From NCBI GenBank assembly GCA_016617785.1, contig JADILM010000005.1:310001-374000 (forward strand): 64,000 nucleotides of DNA. Reading direction: 5' to 3'. This document shows, in pieces, positions 23,461-36,000 of the stretch (position 1 is its first letter; each line of letters starts with the position of its first letter). Position numbers and translations under genes: made by a program. The notes beneath the pieces are model-generated. The model had not been told where the DNA came from, made no database searches, and saw nothing but the letters and a program-made list of their open reading frames with translations. The stretch comes from Sporobolomyces roseus (lineage: Eukaryota; Basidiomycota; Microbotryomycetes; Sporidiobolales; Sporidiobolaceae).

Positions 23461-24308
23461 ATGCTCGAATCAGAAGCAAAGCGAGATCTAAAGTTGTTGA
23501 TTGAAAGGAGAGAAACTCAACTCGCTTTCCCTTGTCCCCTCAACGCCTCGCTCCAATTCTTGAACTCAATGAGCGACTCTCCATTCTCACACGAGCTACC
23601 TCCTGCAGCAGTATCGACTGAATCCCCCTTCCCCTCCCTCTTCTCGACACACTTTCCTTCAACTTCCACATCATCCCTTTCCTCGCTCTCTGCCCTCTCC
23701 CACGCTCTCTACCGCTATCAGGTCGACAAACAAGTCAACCAAGAACTCGATGCATTACAAGGGGAACTCAGATCTGAATCGAGACCGAGAACAAAGGCTG
23801 TCAAAATGGATTACATGGCGAGAATGGTCTGGGATAACAATGACGAGGTGAAGGAGACAAATGGTGAGACTGCGGAAACCGACGAGAAGAAGGAGAGTGA
23901 GAAAGACGAATCGTGGGAGGAAAGACAAGATCAATTTTCACATCCTACGATTCTCTCAAATGCCGATGAACAAGCAACAATGTCTGCCAAAGTCGATCAA
24001 GATGCAGAGGAGATGATCAAGACTGCTATGAGGGAAGCGAAGGAACGAATAGAGAAACGAGTCGAGAGTACGAAAACGATGGAAGTGGAATTGTGGTTAG
24101 GACAATCTGTGAGCAACTCTCTTTCACGATCTCTGCCCCATCTCATCCCATACTGAGTCGACTATTGAGATAGATCCTCGATGGCTACGAAGTCTCTGCT
24201 GGAGACGAGGTTGGATCAAGTCGTCACGTTCAAGACCAGCTTGAGGACGCTCTTCTCGACGTTGGAATCGATCCTACTTCTGTTCTACAGCGATCAGCGT
24301 CCCCTTAG
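23461..24308 (+). CDS. Conserved-looking hypothetical protein
   Basis: Two exons (23461-24108 and 24174-24308) join in frame to 260 residues ending SVLQRSASP. The first third is Ser/Pro-rich and the middle is strongly charged (Glu/Lys, coiled-coil-like). The spliced end (MEVELWLGQS, then ILDGYEVSAGDEVG) looks folded, and the GTGAGC donor and ATAG acceptor give an open frame, which supports a real gene. The first ATG lies only 10 bases from the divergent VID27 start, so the ATG at 23569 (MSDSPFSHEL) may be the real one; an upstream exon is also possible because CTCTAG directly precedes 23461. I do not recognise the family. Confidence 0.55.
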
Positions 24309-27073
24309 AACCTCTTTCAGCGTGTTGTATACCTTGTCCTTCGAATTTGATACCCTTTGCAGTGAATCCTCAGATATCGGTGCAACAGACTCTCTGTTCT
24401 TGCTCAGACTTTCCCCGCCTTGCGACTGAGCGCTAGTCTCTCAAATTAGATTGCACCTAGAGCGCTCTCGAAGAAGAATGAGCACATTGTGATCCGGTGT
24501 GGAAAGTCGAGCAGGCTCTGACTCTTGAGCGAGCGAGAATCATCGACTCTCTCTTTCTCTCTCTCTCTTCTCACCTTCTCCTTCACTTCATCGCGTAAGT
24601 CTCGTCTTCTCTCCTTCTCGCTTCTCCATCAACGGCCAAAGGACTGCGTAAAGGCAAACGATTACAAGGAGAGCGAATCGTTTTTTTAATCTCAACTTGG
24701 TTCTCTCCCAACTCAAAGTAGCCTCTCAGCCCAAGTCGCTAGCTCGCTATATCAGCTCAGGAACCCTCGGGTATACACGTGCTCGATTCGATGCTACCAG
24801 GAATCGGCCAGGCTAGTTTTGGGAAGAGAAGAGCGAAATCTTGTTTGTTGACTGGACGGCGAGCGGACTCGGGGAGAGGGAAGGGAGTAGGTGGATTGAA
24901 AGGATCCGGATTCAACTTAACGGTTGAGGAGAGCGGTGTGGTGACATTCTTTGACCGATATGTTGCGATCATGCTCAACTACCTTCGAATCAAACGAAAC
25001 TCTCGCTCGCTCTCGCAACCACTCTGATACATTGTCAACAAGCCTGATTCTACCGTGGCCAGTCGCATCTATCGCTTGCTCACCGTCGCGCTGCTCTTCG
25101 TTCTGAATGAAGGACTTCGTCTCTCGAATCCAGAATCTTGAGCTCAAACTCTTCAAGATTTCCGAGCACTGCCGAGCAGTCCATTCTCTTGAAGATGACC
25201 ATCGCCGGTAGAACGTAGGCTGTTCCGTCGCACGAGTACGACAGACCGGAACAGTCCCGAGGGAGAGGCGTCAACGTTGCGAGCTTGGTCTCGTTTGGAC
25301 GTTCACCATTAAACGCTTTCGACGCTTTCGTCCCCATCTCGCTGGCCGAACTGACCCCACTTGTTAGCCTCGCTAACGACGTGTGGGCCGCAAGAGCTCG
25401 TCGCGACTGGGCTACGATTTCGAGGCAGGGATTGTGCGAAAACGAGACGAGACAAGTTCCGCAAGTTCGACGATTTCTGATTCGTTCAACGCTCTCATAA
25501 AGTCGTCATGAGCTGAACATCGCAGAGTGTATGATCCGTCGAGCACTCAAACTGGAAAATCGAGAACTTGTGATTCGAGTTTAGCAGGGACCCTCATAAA
25601 TTTCACTCGCTCTCACTCACAGATTTCGGAAATTTCGAACCGAGTTGAGAGGAGAGTCGCTTCGTTCGATGAGGAGTACAGTCACAGCGCTCCGAGACGA
25701 AGCAGAGTGATCAGTCTCGTCGGAATTCACAAAGCGAGAGGAGTAGTTTGCCCACTTGAGCCCACTTTGCCCTTTTCGCGCCCTCTTCACCTCCTTGTTC
25801 CGACGTTTCCGACTATGCTCTTCTCTTCATTGATAGTGTCAGGCTCGCTGAATCTCGTGTCGAGAGCCTTTCTCTTCTAGCGACGAAGCCAGAGCGAAAG
25901 CGAAGGTAAATCTACGATCGATCGTCAGTGCGATCGGTACTCTTGATTCAGTCGGTTCACTGTCTATTCGACTTTGACCCTGAGCACGTCGACGAGTATC
26001 TCCTGTCGTCAATGTGAGTGCAATGGTAAGCTAGTCTCGATCAGAAATTGGAGAACCCGAATGCAGACTGCGAGGTTGTTCCGGCTGCAGGTGGGGTCCT
26101 ATATCCAATAGCTCTTGGACTCCTACTCCCTTCCTGGCTGGCCCACTGCAAGTAGAGCGTGATGAGCCTCAGAGACCGCCAAAAGCATGCATTTCAGACG
26201 TCTGTGCGATTTGTCGGCTGGCGCATGAGCTAAGAAGAATCCAAAGGCGCGCCAGGCCTGCTTCTCGTTAAGCGTCGAGAGCTTAGTTCTGACAGAGTAC
26301 ATAGTCTCTTTACCGAAGCCCAAGCTTCCTCGTCGAATTTTCGAAGTTCCGACGCTTTGACCGGTCGATCACGATGAAGCGCAGAGACCTCGAGCTCAGG
26401 TCAAGCAGATGGCCTCGACGATGCCATACTGATCACGAGTCGTGCAAGCGACAAGAGGGAAGAAGCTGAAGAACCAGAGCCGTTGTTAGGTGCGTCAAAA
26501 CGAAGCAGAGATTTCCTGTTTGAGTTTAGTCCAAGGCACAGAAAGGCGGATCGACGGAAATTAACGAGACTCGTTTGAATTGTCGATTCGTAATGATAGA
26601 TTGGCCTCTGTAGCCCAGAAGTAAGGAGGAATTGGTCAACGAACAATTCTTTCAGGAACGAAAAAAGGGTTTTTCGGCAAGTTTGAAAAAACCTGTTGAA
26701 TGGTCGCCGGGGACCCCGCCTCTTCCTGCCCGCTTTTCTCGAAAGAGGGAGGAGTCCCACGCTAAATTCAGTTTGATCTAACCTTCGACCTCGCTGCTGT
26801 CGTCGACTCTCCTACACTCAACTAGAACGACCTCAACCTTAAGCACCTCGCCTCGACTTTCACGTCGACCGTCTCACGAAGGTCAACGCATACTTCACGC
26901 GACTTCACGCCTTTCTAGTTCAATCAAGTTTCGACTCGCCAGCCTTCGACTAACCTCCTTGAAACCTCGCCTTTCCCTCCCCCCATTGACCCCATCCCTA
27001 TATCCCTTGTAGTACTAACCCTTTGACAGCAGTATCGAAAGAGGAGTTCGCTCAATCAACCTCAGGGTCGAAA
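24309..27073. other. Gene-poor region upstream of the giant DUF3712 gene
   Basis: This 2.77 kb stretch is the longest without a convincing gene. It has a CT microsatellite at about 24546-24574, several stop-rich stretches, and CT/GA-rich sequence before 27074 that probably includes the giant gene's promoter and leader. A weak minus-strand candidate spans about 25043-25337: an 85-codon frame ending at a GTGAGC donor, with a possible AG acceptor giving a short second exon. It has no recognisable domain. No inverted repeats, transposase or tRNA were seen. Confidence 0.4.
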
Positions 27074-30000
27074 TGTTTCCCTCGAAACCTGCCAAAGCAG
27101 CGACTCATGAACCATTTCGCAGTCATGACGAACCAGAAACGATGGGCGATGTGAGTATTGCACCTTCTGTATCGAGGAATGGAGCTAGCTTGAGGGAGAA
27201 GTGGTCGGGCAGCTGATCGGCGAGGTTGCTGGGAAATGAAGAATTTCGAAAGTGGGGAGTTGAAACGCTAGATGGTGGCGAGGGTAGAGGGAGGCTCATT
27301 TGATCATGCTGGAAGTCTGAGTGAGAAGCTAGGGCGGTGGAAGAGGGGACGGAATCGAGGGAGCAGGAGATTTGATGAGATAAAGTCGGGAAGTTGGGAG
27401 AAGAGCGAAGCGACTAGTAGAGGTCGATGGGAGGGGCCAGAGAGGTAGCAGCTAGACTCTGGATCAGCTTACAAGAGTCAAAGTTCGAATGACAGAGGAA
27501 GAGTGAACTGACATTTGTTCGATTTTCTCTTTCAACTTGAAACAGGATGGATACATTCGAAGACGAACCTCTACGCATTCGGGATCTTCACAAGCACACG
27601 AATCACAAGACTCACACACCGAGTTTGCTGGAGCAGGTGCTCCACTCGGTCGAAATTCGTCAAACAGAGGACGACGAGGATCAGCAGCGGGAGTTGGAGC
27701 AGTCGGAGGAGCGGCAGGTCAACCGAGGCATATTGGTGATGGTTTAGATCATGATGGATACAGAGCGGGAATGCCCATAGGTTTACTCGCTGCTTTAGGT
27801 TCGTCTCGAAGCTCTTTCGCAAATTTATCTTTCGTTCAATTTCGTCGCTCATATCTCGCTGTTGTATCTCCTTCTAGGTACACCATACGCGAAGAAACCC
27901 ATCTACAAATCCCGCAAAGCCCAAATCCTCTGCCCCATCCTAACATTCGTTACCCTCGTCGTCGGAATCGCTCTTCTCGTTTTCCCCATCCTTCGAGCCG
28001 TTGCGGTTCACACCCTCTCCGTTTCCGTCCTTCACATCGACGCATCAAACATCACTCTACCGACAAACAACAGCTTCACCCTCACTCTCGAAGGTCAAGT
28101 CAAGAAAGTCGGAGTCTTCCCTGCTCAAATCCATTTCAACGAACCCGTCTACGTTACCTGGACGGCACCTGAAGCTCCCTTCACCGAACTAAATCTAGGA
28201 CACTTCGATCTAGCTCGAATCGGCGTCGCAGCTGGACATGGGCGAATCAAGCAGTTGACTCAGTTCCAGATCGACGACGAACCAGCTTTCGCTCGTTTCA
28301 CCGAATGTAAGTCCCGCTTTGACTGGGAACGTACTCACCAGAGATATAGGATCGGATAACGCTGACGGAGGACTCGAACAACCAGACTTGATCACTCAAG
28401 AAGAATTCACCTGGAGGTTGCGATCGAAGAACTTGAAAGTAGTCGCATTCGGATTCATCGGGACAGCTAGCGGACTCGACTTTGTCAAGGTGAGTTTCTA
28501 TACCTTTCGATGGTATCACTCTGAATCTAGTGAAGCGGAAAACGATCGCGACTGATCCATCGTTCTACTTCATGATTTCGAATGATAGGATCTCACGCTT
28601 CCTGCCATGGCCAACATGACTGATATCTCGATCACCGACTTCCAACTCCCTGGTGATGATCCTGCTGGAGGTATCTCGCTGAGTGTACAGACCAAACTCA
28701 CCAATCCTAGGTTCGTTTTCCTCTTCTCTCCATCGATTTTCCACTTTGAAGCTGACTTGTTCCCGCTGCTACAGTGCATTCGGTGTTGAGATTGGAATCC
28801 TCAGTGTCAGCCTGTACTATGGTGACTTGCTTCTCGGGTGCGTCCTTCCTTCGATTGCGGCTTCGTCAGATTCGCATGCTCATCCGTTCTTCTCGCCATA
28901 GTCCCGCTCAAACAACTTCCTCGGTCAACTTGACCGCTGGAGTCAACTACATTCACCTCGTTGGACGACTCCTCCCTTACACCGACAATCCCGCTGCTCT
29001 CGCTCAACTCAGTACCCTCTTCTCATCTTACCTCAACGGCGATACGATCCCAGTTCAAGCTCGAGGCTTGTCAATCGATCTACCTGGAGACGAGAACATC
29101 TCTTGGTTGACGGCGGGTATTCAAGCACTCACCTTGAACGTACCTTTACGCTCTCCTACCGGTCGAATCGCTCCGATCAAGGGAATCACGATCGAACAAC
29201 TCTCGCTCCAATTCGACCCGGCGACTCCTTACGCACCCACAGCGAACTCGTCGGCAGTCTCAGCATCGTTTGGATTGCCTTTCGGGTTCTCGCTCAACAT
29301 CGTGCAGCTTCAGAACTCGTTCGGAATCGTCGATAATCGAACTGTGGTAGCTGGGTTGTCGAGTCCCTACGGACAATCACAAACCACGATTCTCAGTAGG
29401 AACGCTGGGTACACTCTCGGAGACATTACGCTGGACCTTCCTCGTGCTCCCCTCGAAATCGGGCCTTCTTACGAGAATCATCTGTGAGTCCAGCTTCTCG
29501 TGCATGATACGAAGAACAGAAGCTGATCGACGTCTTGAACTCCCTGTAGCGCTTTCGATCAATTCACCTACGATTTGACCACTGGAAATGGATCCGCTTT
29601 CACCTTGATCGGAAACACGAGTGCCGTAACTGATACTCCGCTAGGTGCGTCTCTTACTCGAATCTCTTCCTCACTTGTCGGTTGCTGATACCGTCTTCCG
29701 TCGCTCACAGGTCAAGTACAACTCACCGACATCGCTTTCGCTGTTCCTGCTGGATTAATCGGTCTCGAGAGTTTGGCAAGCTATCCCACCGTCATTAGAT
29801 CTGTCGACGTTACGGGAGGCACACCCGATGCTATCCTTCTCGCTATTACCGGTAAGTTTAGCCAGTCTCGTATTCTCGCTGGTTCCGCTTAGAGAGCTGA
29901 CGAAACGATTCGAGGGAACAGTCGGATTGACGAATCCGAGTAACTTGGACCTCGAGGTTGGAGACGTCACTTTCCAACTCTTCAGCGGCGAAGACTTCAT

Positions 30001-33000
30001 CGGAACCACCGTCTTACCCGTTCGTCGAGCTTCTCCCATCTATTCTTCCCTGCTTCATTTTGGCTGACTTCGAGCGACTCGAACAGGACCTTCACTTGAC
30101 TCTCGGCTATCAAGAGCGACCCGCTGTCGGTTACTTCCAAGCAAACAATAACGAGGGATCGCTCAACACTCTGACGGCATTCGTTGCGGGTAATGACACG
30201 GCTTTGAAGATTTCAGGATGTACGCTCATTCCTTGTTCTGAACCTCGTGCCTTCGAGACTGACGCTCAATCTCTTTGTAGTCAACGGTTCGACTCCTACC
30301 GCCTCGCTCACTCAAGCCTTCATGGCTCTTCACCTTGACGCCACTCTTCCGGGTCTCCAAACCAGACTGCTCAATTACGCTAATTTGACAGTCTTGACTT
30401 CGACCGGCGTCTCGAACGACTTCGTATGTTCTCATGTCTCCTCTGTGGAGATGCTTTGAGGAGAACTGACCGAGTTCGATCTTCGTAGGCTGCCTCGACC
30501 GTCAATCTTGCGAATCCTTTCACCGCCGGACTCGACATTACGAACATTCAAGCCAACATTACAGCCTACGGCCTCTTCGTTGGCTCCATCATCACCGAGA
30601 CGAACTTCCCTGCCGCTGGAAAAGCTCAAACTGATTCTCCTACCTTACCTTTGTGAGCCGTCTTTCGCTCTTTTTCTCTACGTCACGAAGTGACAGCTCA
30701 TCTCGTCGATATCGTCAGCAACCTCAATCTCTACCCTCCCGACATCTTCTCATTGCTTCGTGCTCTCGCCGTCTCTGCTGGACTTCCGACTGAGCAAATC
30801 GACGGAATCGTCGCTCTCGGAGGATACCAGTACGTCCCGACTGCTGCCGATGCGACTGCTCAGCAAGCAAGGAAGCGATCTCTCGCTGTCGGTGCTCTCG
30901 ATATGGACGCTTTCGGGACAAAGTCAGCCTTCGTCGGCAATGAAACAGGACTCGTCTTCGAATCTGAAAGTCACCGCTTTGCGAAGCGAGCCAACATCTA
31001 CACTGGGTGAGTACTTTGCTTGCATTCTCGACCCTTCATATCGACTGACGGCTTCTCTCGCATACACAAGATTCGACCTACCAAGCTACGTTCTCCAGGC
31101 TTTCGCAGGTCTCCGAGTAAACGTCGATCTCATTTCGTCTGTCAACATCGGAGATTACTCCACTGTTCTCTCATACGTACAAGAAGGAGTCCCTGCTTAC
31201 ACTGATCAGTCCTTGACCGTTAGTCTGGCCTCTTCGCTTCTCGCTCGTTCTTCGTTGCTCATGCTCATTTCGACGAATCCGCTAGCTTCTCCTCCCTATC
31301 CTCGCAAGACCTATTGTCCAGAAGATTGTCGACGAAGCTGCTTTGGGCATTGACACTGTCATGATTTCCGATCCTTCAAACACTGGTTCGTCTCGTTCGT
31401 CGAAACCTTCACCTCGAGCTGTATTGACCGTCCCCTTTTCCGTAACTTCAGCCTTCACTGCCGGTCTCGTCGGATCACTCACGAACTCTGGACCTTTCGA
31501 CGCTGTCATCTCGTTCCCCGAAGGCCTCACTATCGCTTGGAATGGTCAACCTTTGGGTCAGATCGCAATGCCAAATGTACGTTTCCTTCCCTCGTTCGAC
31601 GCTACTCGGGACTGATGTTTCCGGTTATTCTTGCAGATCTCAATTGCTGGAGATGTCGGAGCTCAGCTCAACCTTGCCGCTGCTTTCGCTGTCGCAAATG
31701 TCGACCATCTTACGGAATTCACTGGTTACCTCCTCACGCAAGAATCGTTCACATGGCAAATCTACTCGCAGAACCTGGCTGTCACTGCGTTAGGTATCAC
31801 TGTTGACGGAATCTCGATCATGAAGGATGTAAGCTGTTTACGCCCAACTTTGCCGATTCTGTTTCGCAAACTGATCGATCTCTTGTTCCCCAGGTTGTCC
31901 TCTCGGGAATGAACGGCTTCAAGAACCTCGTAACAATCGAGTCATTTGACCTTCCTTACAACGATCCTGCGGGAGGAATTCACCTAACTCTTCAAACTTC
32001 GCTCACCAACCCTTCATCAGTTGGTGTTGCACTCTCGACGATCGGATTCCAAAACAGCGCCGGAGCGACGATCATCGGTCCTGCTGCGTCAACTGCCGCT
32101 TTCGACCTCAATCCGAAATCCACTATCGCTCTTCCCCTCGCAGGTCGACTCGTTCCTCAATCGACTGCACAAGGACTCGCAGACGTTTCGAACATCTTCA
32201 ACGGCTTCGTTCATGGAGTTCCGTCTCAACTAGTCGTTCATGGAGACTACGCTGGACCCTCGGACTGCACATGGCTCAACAACGGTATCAAACAGCTGGC
32301 GATTCCCGTCATTCTCGTTCGTTATACTTTCTTTCGTTCGATCCTTGGAGACCAGAGGCAGACTGACACCATCGAGATCGACAGCCCGCTGCTCAAAACT
32401 TGCAAGTCATCAACGCGATCACGATCAACCGAATGACTCTGCAATTCTCCGAAGACAACCCTTGGGGACCTGCCTTTTCGACCGATGATACAGTCGCAGC
32501 GTTCTCCTTACCTTTCGCTTTCCCTCTCGATATCACTTCGCTCGCTTCCGACATTTACGCTGCCGATACTGGATCAACTTCTCGCAAGCGTGCTCCTGGC
32601 GACTTCGCGCTCCTTTCGATCCCGTCGAACCCCGCTCGAACAGACGTAACGGCTCGTACGATCTTGTTGCAGTTCCAGAACGTACCTTTCCAATCGGTCA
32701 ACAACGGAGGCTTCAGCTCATTCATCACTCAAGTAACCGACGACGTTTCGAAAACTTTCACACTTCGCGGTGCTGCAGACAGTAAGTTCAAACTCTCTTC
32801 CCCACATAGCCTTGGAGAGCGACTGACTCATTCCGTCTGCCCTTGTAGCTGTCGCTGGTACCGCTGTCGGTGCTCTCAATCTGGTCGATATCGATTTCGA
32901 CGTTTCAACTTCGCTTCTTGGATTGCAAGGTCTCAACGCTCGACCTGCGACCGTCTCTGACCTAGACGTCTTCCACGGTTACCCGGACTACCTACAGATC

Positions 33001-36000
33001 AATGTCAATGCCGCCCTCTACAATCCATCCAATATTACGATTGGAACCGGCGACGTAGCTTTCGGACTTATTTTCAACTCTCAACAAATCGGTACCGCAG
33101 ATATCGACAACCTCGTTCTCGTACCAGGACAGAACATCGTACCCACAGCTGTTCACTATCAGCCCTCGGGGGGTGCAGCGCAAGCGGCGGGACAACTTCT
33201 TCTCGAGAATTACATTCAAAACGTTAACTCTTCGACGATCATTCAAGGTACCGACGATACGACTCCCATCGCATCGCTCAAGGAGGCCCTAAAGACGATC
33301 CAGCTCAACACGATCATTCCCGCTTATACCCAAAATCTGATTACTCAAGCCGCTCTTTCCTTCCCTGTCGACATCGGAACTACGAGCATCGCAAACGCAA
33401 TCGTCACCCTTCAGAACCCTTTCACGGCGACAATCAACCTTCTCGAAGTCGTTGCGACCGCCACTTACCAAGGCATCTACCTCGGTCAAGTCAACGTGAG
33501 TTTCGAAACTTTTCTTCCTTTGATCGAGTTTCCCCTTCTGACCTAGTATCTCTGTATTCCACGTCAATAGCAAAATCTCAACCCTGTATTCAGCACTGCC
33601 GGAAAGACCACCGCTTCTTCGCAAACTCTAGCGTGAGCGCTATAGACTCTACTTTCTCTCCTCGAAAGCTTTCGTCTGACTCGACTCTCCTTTGCCAGTT
33701 TCAATCTTGACACTGATCCTAAGAACCTCATTCGATTCCTCGAAGCCGTTGCCGCAGCTAACGGAGTTGATCTCGGCATTCTTCGTAAGTCGACTTTCCT
33801 CATCTCCAGAACGAGTTTTCGCTGACTCTTGTACTTGACAGTCCCGGAATTCGCTTACGTTCTCGGTCTCGCTTCGACCAATTCGGATGTCACTACGAGT
33901 GTCAACACTCAACCAGAGACCTGCGCTCCTACCGGAACGACTCGAACTGTTCAAGGCCTCATTCTCGCAGCCGTCAAAAATCTTCGAACAGATTTGGCGA
34001 TTCAATCTGTCGTCAAGCTCGATGATTATCGAACTCCTCTCAACTTCAACCAGTACAACGTGGCAACTGTTCTCGACGATTCGGTCCTCTACTTGACCGG
34101 TATCATCGGAAAAACGAGTAATTCCCTCTCCTTGCGTATCTTCTTTGCGGCTCAGTACTGATGTTCATTGATCGTTGCAGTCGTCTCTAACATCGTCGAT
34201 CAAGCGCAGCTCTCCTTCTCTGCCGGTTCAGTATTCGACTTGACCAACTCTGGTTTCACCGTCGGTCTTACGGGATCTCTTCTCAATGCGTGGGTCCCTT
34301 ATTACTCTATTTGTCAAGATTCGAACGCTAACCCCCTCTTCTCGCTCTGCAGTGGACGTACGCTTGAACCGACCTTCACTCTCTCGAAAAACATAGCTGA
34401 CTGATTCGTTCTCTCTACTCTACAGCTTTCGACGCATCGATCGAAGTAAGCGAGAGATCTCACTCTCTCGTCAATCCTCATTACTGACATTTTGCCTGCT
34501 CCATAGTTCCCGGAGCCGCTCCAAGTCTACTACGAAGGAAATTACATTGCCGACATCTCGCTCCCTGCGATCTGCAGTTCGGGAGGTAGCGGTGTACCCA
34601 ACCTTCAGACGACCGGAACTCTCACGATCGTCAACAAAGGCCGATTCATTGATTTCGCTACCGACTTGCTTCTCAACCCATCGTTCACCTGGAATGTTCG
34701 AACCGATAAACTTCGAGTTCTCGCTCTCGGCACAATCTTCGATAACGTTGTTCTCAGCAAGGATATCAGCTTCTCAGCTTTCAACGGTCTCCCTGGAGTC
34801 ACCATCACGAACCCCGATTTCCCTTCAGATTCTGCAAACGGTATCGCCCTCGACGTCGGAACCGCCATTCCTTCACCCTCAAACCTCGGAGTACAGCTCG
34901 GTACCGCTACCTTCACGATCAACTTTATGGGATCGGAGAGTAAGTCATGGCTCCGACGTCTCAGATTTAGAGCTATGGGCTGATCACTTCACTGCTTTTC
35001 GCTTCAGTCGGAGACGCGAGTGCAAACGGCCTCACCCTCGCTCCTTTGGCAACTACGGACGCCCAGCTCGTCGGAGAGATTACTCGTCAATCTGGCAACG
35101 GACTCAAGAACCTCGGAATCCTCTTCTCGAACTTCTTGCAAGGTAAAAATCAGACTCTACAGGTTACAGGAGAAGAAGTCGTCTCGCCAGCACAACCAAA
35201 CTCGCCGGTCGATTGGCTCTCAGCTGCCTTCAAGAAGCTCACGATCAATGTCATTCTTCCTGGTCGAGTTTACGAGATCATTTCAGCCGTGAGTCTCTAC
35301 CCTCAGGAATCCGATAGAATGGTGACGAACTGACCACCTACTGCAATGTTATAGGTTACGATTCAAGATCTTACCGTACAACTTACGGAAGCTTCTGATG
35401 ACTACAACGTGCCATCGAGCAGCAACCGCACGGACGCTACTTACAGGTTCGTACAACCATGTTCATCATTCTGCGAGCTAGACTGACTCGCTGCTCCCCT
35501 TCGTAGGAATCCCTTCGGGTTCTCGCTCACTGCGAACGAGGCTGGAGGAGACTTCTACATGTGAGCTTTCTTTTTCGCATTGTCATTCATTTCGAATCGT
35601 CGCTGACTCCGATCTACTCACAGCAACTTCAACGGCGTCGATACCGCTCTACTCGCCCTTCCGGTCACGCGGGCTGTTAGTGCGCAGACCTCGACTGGTA
35701 ACGATGTACGCTTGACCTTTTCCCTTATCGACAGCGATCGTTAGCTGACTTCAACTTGCACAGGCTGCTCTCGTTCTCACTTTCGACGATCAACCTCTTC
35801 AATCTCTCAACAATGACGCTTACCGAGCTTTCTTTGACGCCGTTACGAATACCGAGAATGTCGGTTTCACCCTTTTCGGAGGAGCAAGTGGTGAGTTTGA
35901 CCGTCTTCACCTGAGACTTCTGTTGTTGACTCTATTCTCTCGCTAGTCGTCGCAACCACGAACGCCGGAAATATTCCGATCACTGGAATTCCCTTCTCGG

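Noticed and set aside
25043..25337. Small minus-strand two-exon gene in the gene-poor region
   Set aside because: The splice signals are plausible but the product is about 95 residues with no resemblance to any family; evidence is too weak to list as a gene.
28319..28384. Using the first AG (about 28350) as acceptor after FTE in the giant gene
   Set aside because: That junction creates an immediate stop. The later AACCAG acceptor at 28384 gives FTEYLITQEEFTW, matching the same block in the other modules.
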